Shown here: one piece after another, positions 13,712 to 14,400 of the stretch | How the letters are laid out: each line of letters begins with the position of its first letter | Numbering within the stretch: the first letter of the stretch is position 1 | Source: Candidatus Bathyarchaeota archaeon | GTDB lineage: Archaea; Thermoproteota; Bathyarchaeia; TCS64 | Reading direction: 5' to 3' | Assembly (NCBI GenBank): GCA_014729945.1 | Contig: WJJC01000115.1 | Location: 1 to 14,400 of the forward strand | Length of the DNA: 14,400 nucleotides | The notes under the pieces: model-generated | What the model was told of the DNA's origin: nothing | Seen by the model: only the letters and a program-made list of their open reading frames with translations | The model's database searches: none | Program-made: the position numbers and the translations under genes

Positions 13712-14400
13712 TTATTGTTTTCGATGTTCCACGTATCTCCGTTTAGGAATTAGTCTCTGGGGTATTATCAGGAAAGCAGTGAGACTTCCAACGAAGCATA
13801 TCAATAGCTGCGTGGCTGTCAGAGGAACCACGTGAAAAATTGTGTTAAGCGCGGGAGTATACAATATCAAGAACTGTAGACCCAGCCCCACTATTACGCT
13901 GATGAATAGCATCTTGTTGGCTGTCCATCCCTCCAGCCCCAGCTGGAATATATGCTTTGTCTCACTCCGGCATTGATAAGCCAAGAAGAACTCGAAGAAC
14001 ACTATGCTGGTGAACGCAACTGTTCTCGCGGTTGTCGCTGCTAATTCATAGTTTCCACCAGTATTCACTATGGTGTCGATATATGTCCAGAAGAAAGGTA
14101 TGAAGTCACTGATAAAGTCAACCAGTGCAGCGAAGATTATGAATCTCCAGAACCTAGATAATATACCCTCATCCGGGTCTCTTGGAGGATATTTCATTAT
14201 ATCTGGATCCGGCGGATCGACGCTTAATGCTACAGCAGGAAGCCCATCAGTAACCAAGTTAATCCAAAGGATATGAATTGGTAAGAAAGGAACAGGTAAA
14301 CCAAGTGCTGCGGTTACCGTAATCTCAAGGAACTCGTCAAAGTTAGCAGCCAGCATCAACCGGATATACTTTGTTACGTTGGTGTAGATCTCTCGTCCAC
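13712..14400 (-). CDS. C-terminal membrane part of a Ca2+-type P-type ATPase (partial)
   Basis: The frame is open through the right edge; the codons before the TTG at 14357-14359 read GREIYTNVTKYIRL, the usual 'GR.IY.N..K.IR' lead into helix M5, so the gene continues outside the window. This is the transport domain of a SERCA/PMR1-like pump driven by ATP. M5 has AANFDEFLEI, keeping the Asn and Glu of the SERCA calcium site (N768, E771). M6 has ILWINLVTDGLPAVALS, keeping Asn, Thr and Asp (N796, T799, D800). Helices M7-M10 follow (ATTARTVAFTSIVFFEFFLA, then MLFISVIVGLGLQFLILY, then LLICFVGSLTAFLII) and a basic tail RLIPKRRYVEHRKQ. The catalytic DKTG loop and ATP domain lie outside. Ca2+ export, perhaps with Mn2+, is the best reading. 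Confidence 0.93.
   Translation of the reverse strand, partial: GREIYTNVTKYIRLMLAANFDEFLEITVTAALGLPVPFLPIHILWINLVTDGLPAVALSVDPPDPDIMKYPPRDPDEGILSRFWRFIIFAALVDFISDFIPFFWTYIDTIVNTGGNYELAATTARTVAFTSIVFFEFFLAYQCRSETKHIFQLGLEGWTANKMLFISVIVGLGLQFLILYTPALNTIFHVVPLTATQLLICFVGSLTAFLIIPQRLIPKRRYVEHRKQ

Noticed and set aside
1..14400. CRISPR array, insertion sequence, tRNA, rRNA, or a new defence or biosynthetic system
   Set aside because: No direct repeats with spacers, no transposase or terminal repeats, and no cloverleaf were seen. The intact genes are mostly housekeeping types, so a new system cannot be claimed.

Overview
The window is archaeal. It encodes the archaeal/eukaryotic-type ribosomal proteins eS1 (S3Ae) and eL15. 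Several genes have TATA-type box A elements about 25-30 bases before the start, giving short or leaderless mRNAs, while others use Shine-Dalgarno starts of the GGAG or GGTGAT type. AGG/AGA and ATA codons are common. The phylum cannot be fixed from what is here; an uncultured TACK- or Asgard-type lineage is a guess only.

Left part, 1-2690: a ragged region. A gene tail, probably the KEOPS subunit Pcc1, reads in from the left edge, and eS1 is the one complete gene. Around eS1 lie three broken genes found by reading across frames: a DsrE-like sulfur-relay protein (minus, about 88-433), a lipocalin-like protein (plus, 1172-1631) and an M19 dipeptidase-like protein (minus, 1598-2687). Each carries single-base indels and/or in-frame TAG codons. 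The start of eS1 also looks as if it may have lost one A. Either this is a patch of real gene decay or the sequence is unreliable here; the remaining 11.5 kb is nearly free of such lesions.

Middle part, 2937-8307: a flavodoxin/WrbA-like gene is followed by a small two-helix membrane protein. Next comes a tight, overlapping run of nucleotidyltransferase, phosphohexomutase (GlmM-like) and a two-domain sugar-1-phosphate nucleotidylyltransferase/acyltransferase (GlmU-like). Together the last two can make UDP-GlcNAc-type sugar nucleotides from hexosamine-6-phosphate. Then follow a small conserved archaeal protein (probably DUF2095), an unlisted 56-residue membrane protein (7665-7835) and a half-size EamA/DMT transporter.

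Right part, 8458-14400: a YchF/Obg-related GTPase with a TGS domain, seemingly started by ATA, is followed after 6 bases by a short D-2-hydroxyacid (3-phosphoglycerate-type) dehydrogenase. A promoter then drives a chimeric relic that joins the first 19 residues of a flavoprotein to the tail of a GT2 glycosyltransferase. On the minus strand lie eL15, a membrane pyrophosphatase with the residues of the K+-independent, proton-pumping type, and the C-terminal half of a Ca2+-type P-type ATPase that runs off the right edge.

I see no CRISPR array, tRNA, rRNA, insertion sequence or phage gene, and no defensible new multi-gene system. The most useful observations are the patch of broken genes, the two start-codon anomalies and the chimeric relic.
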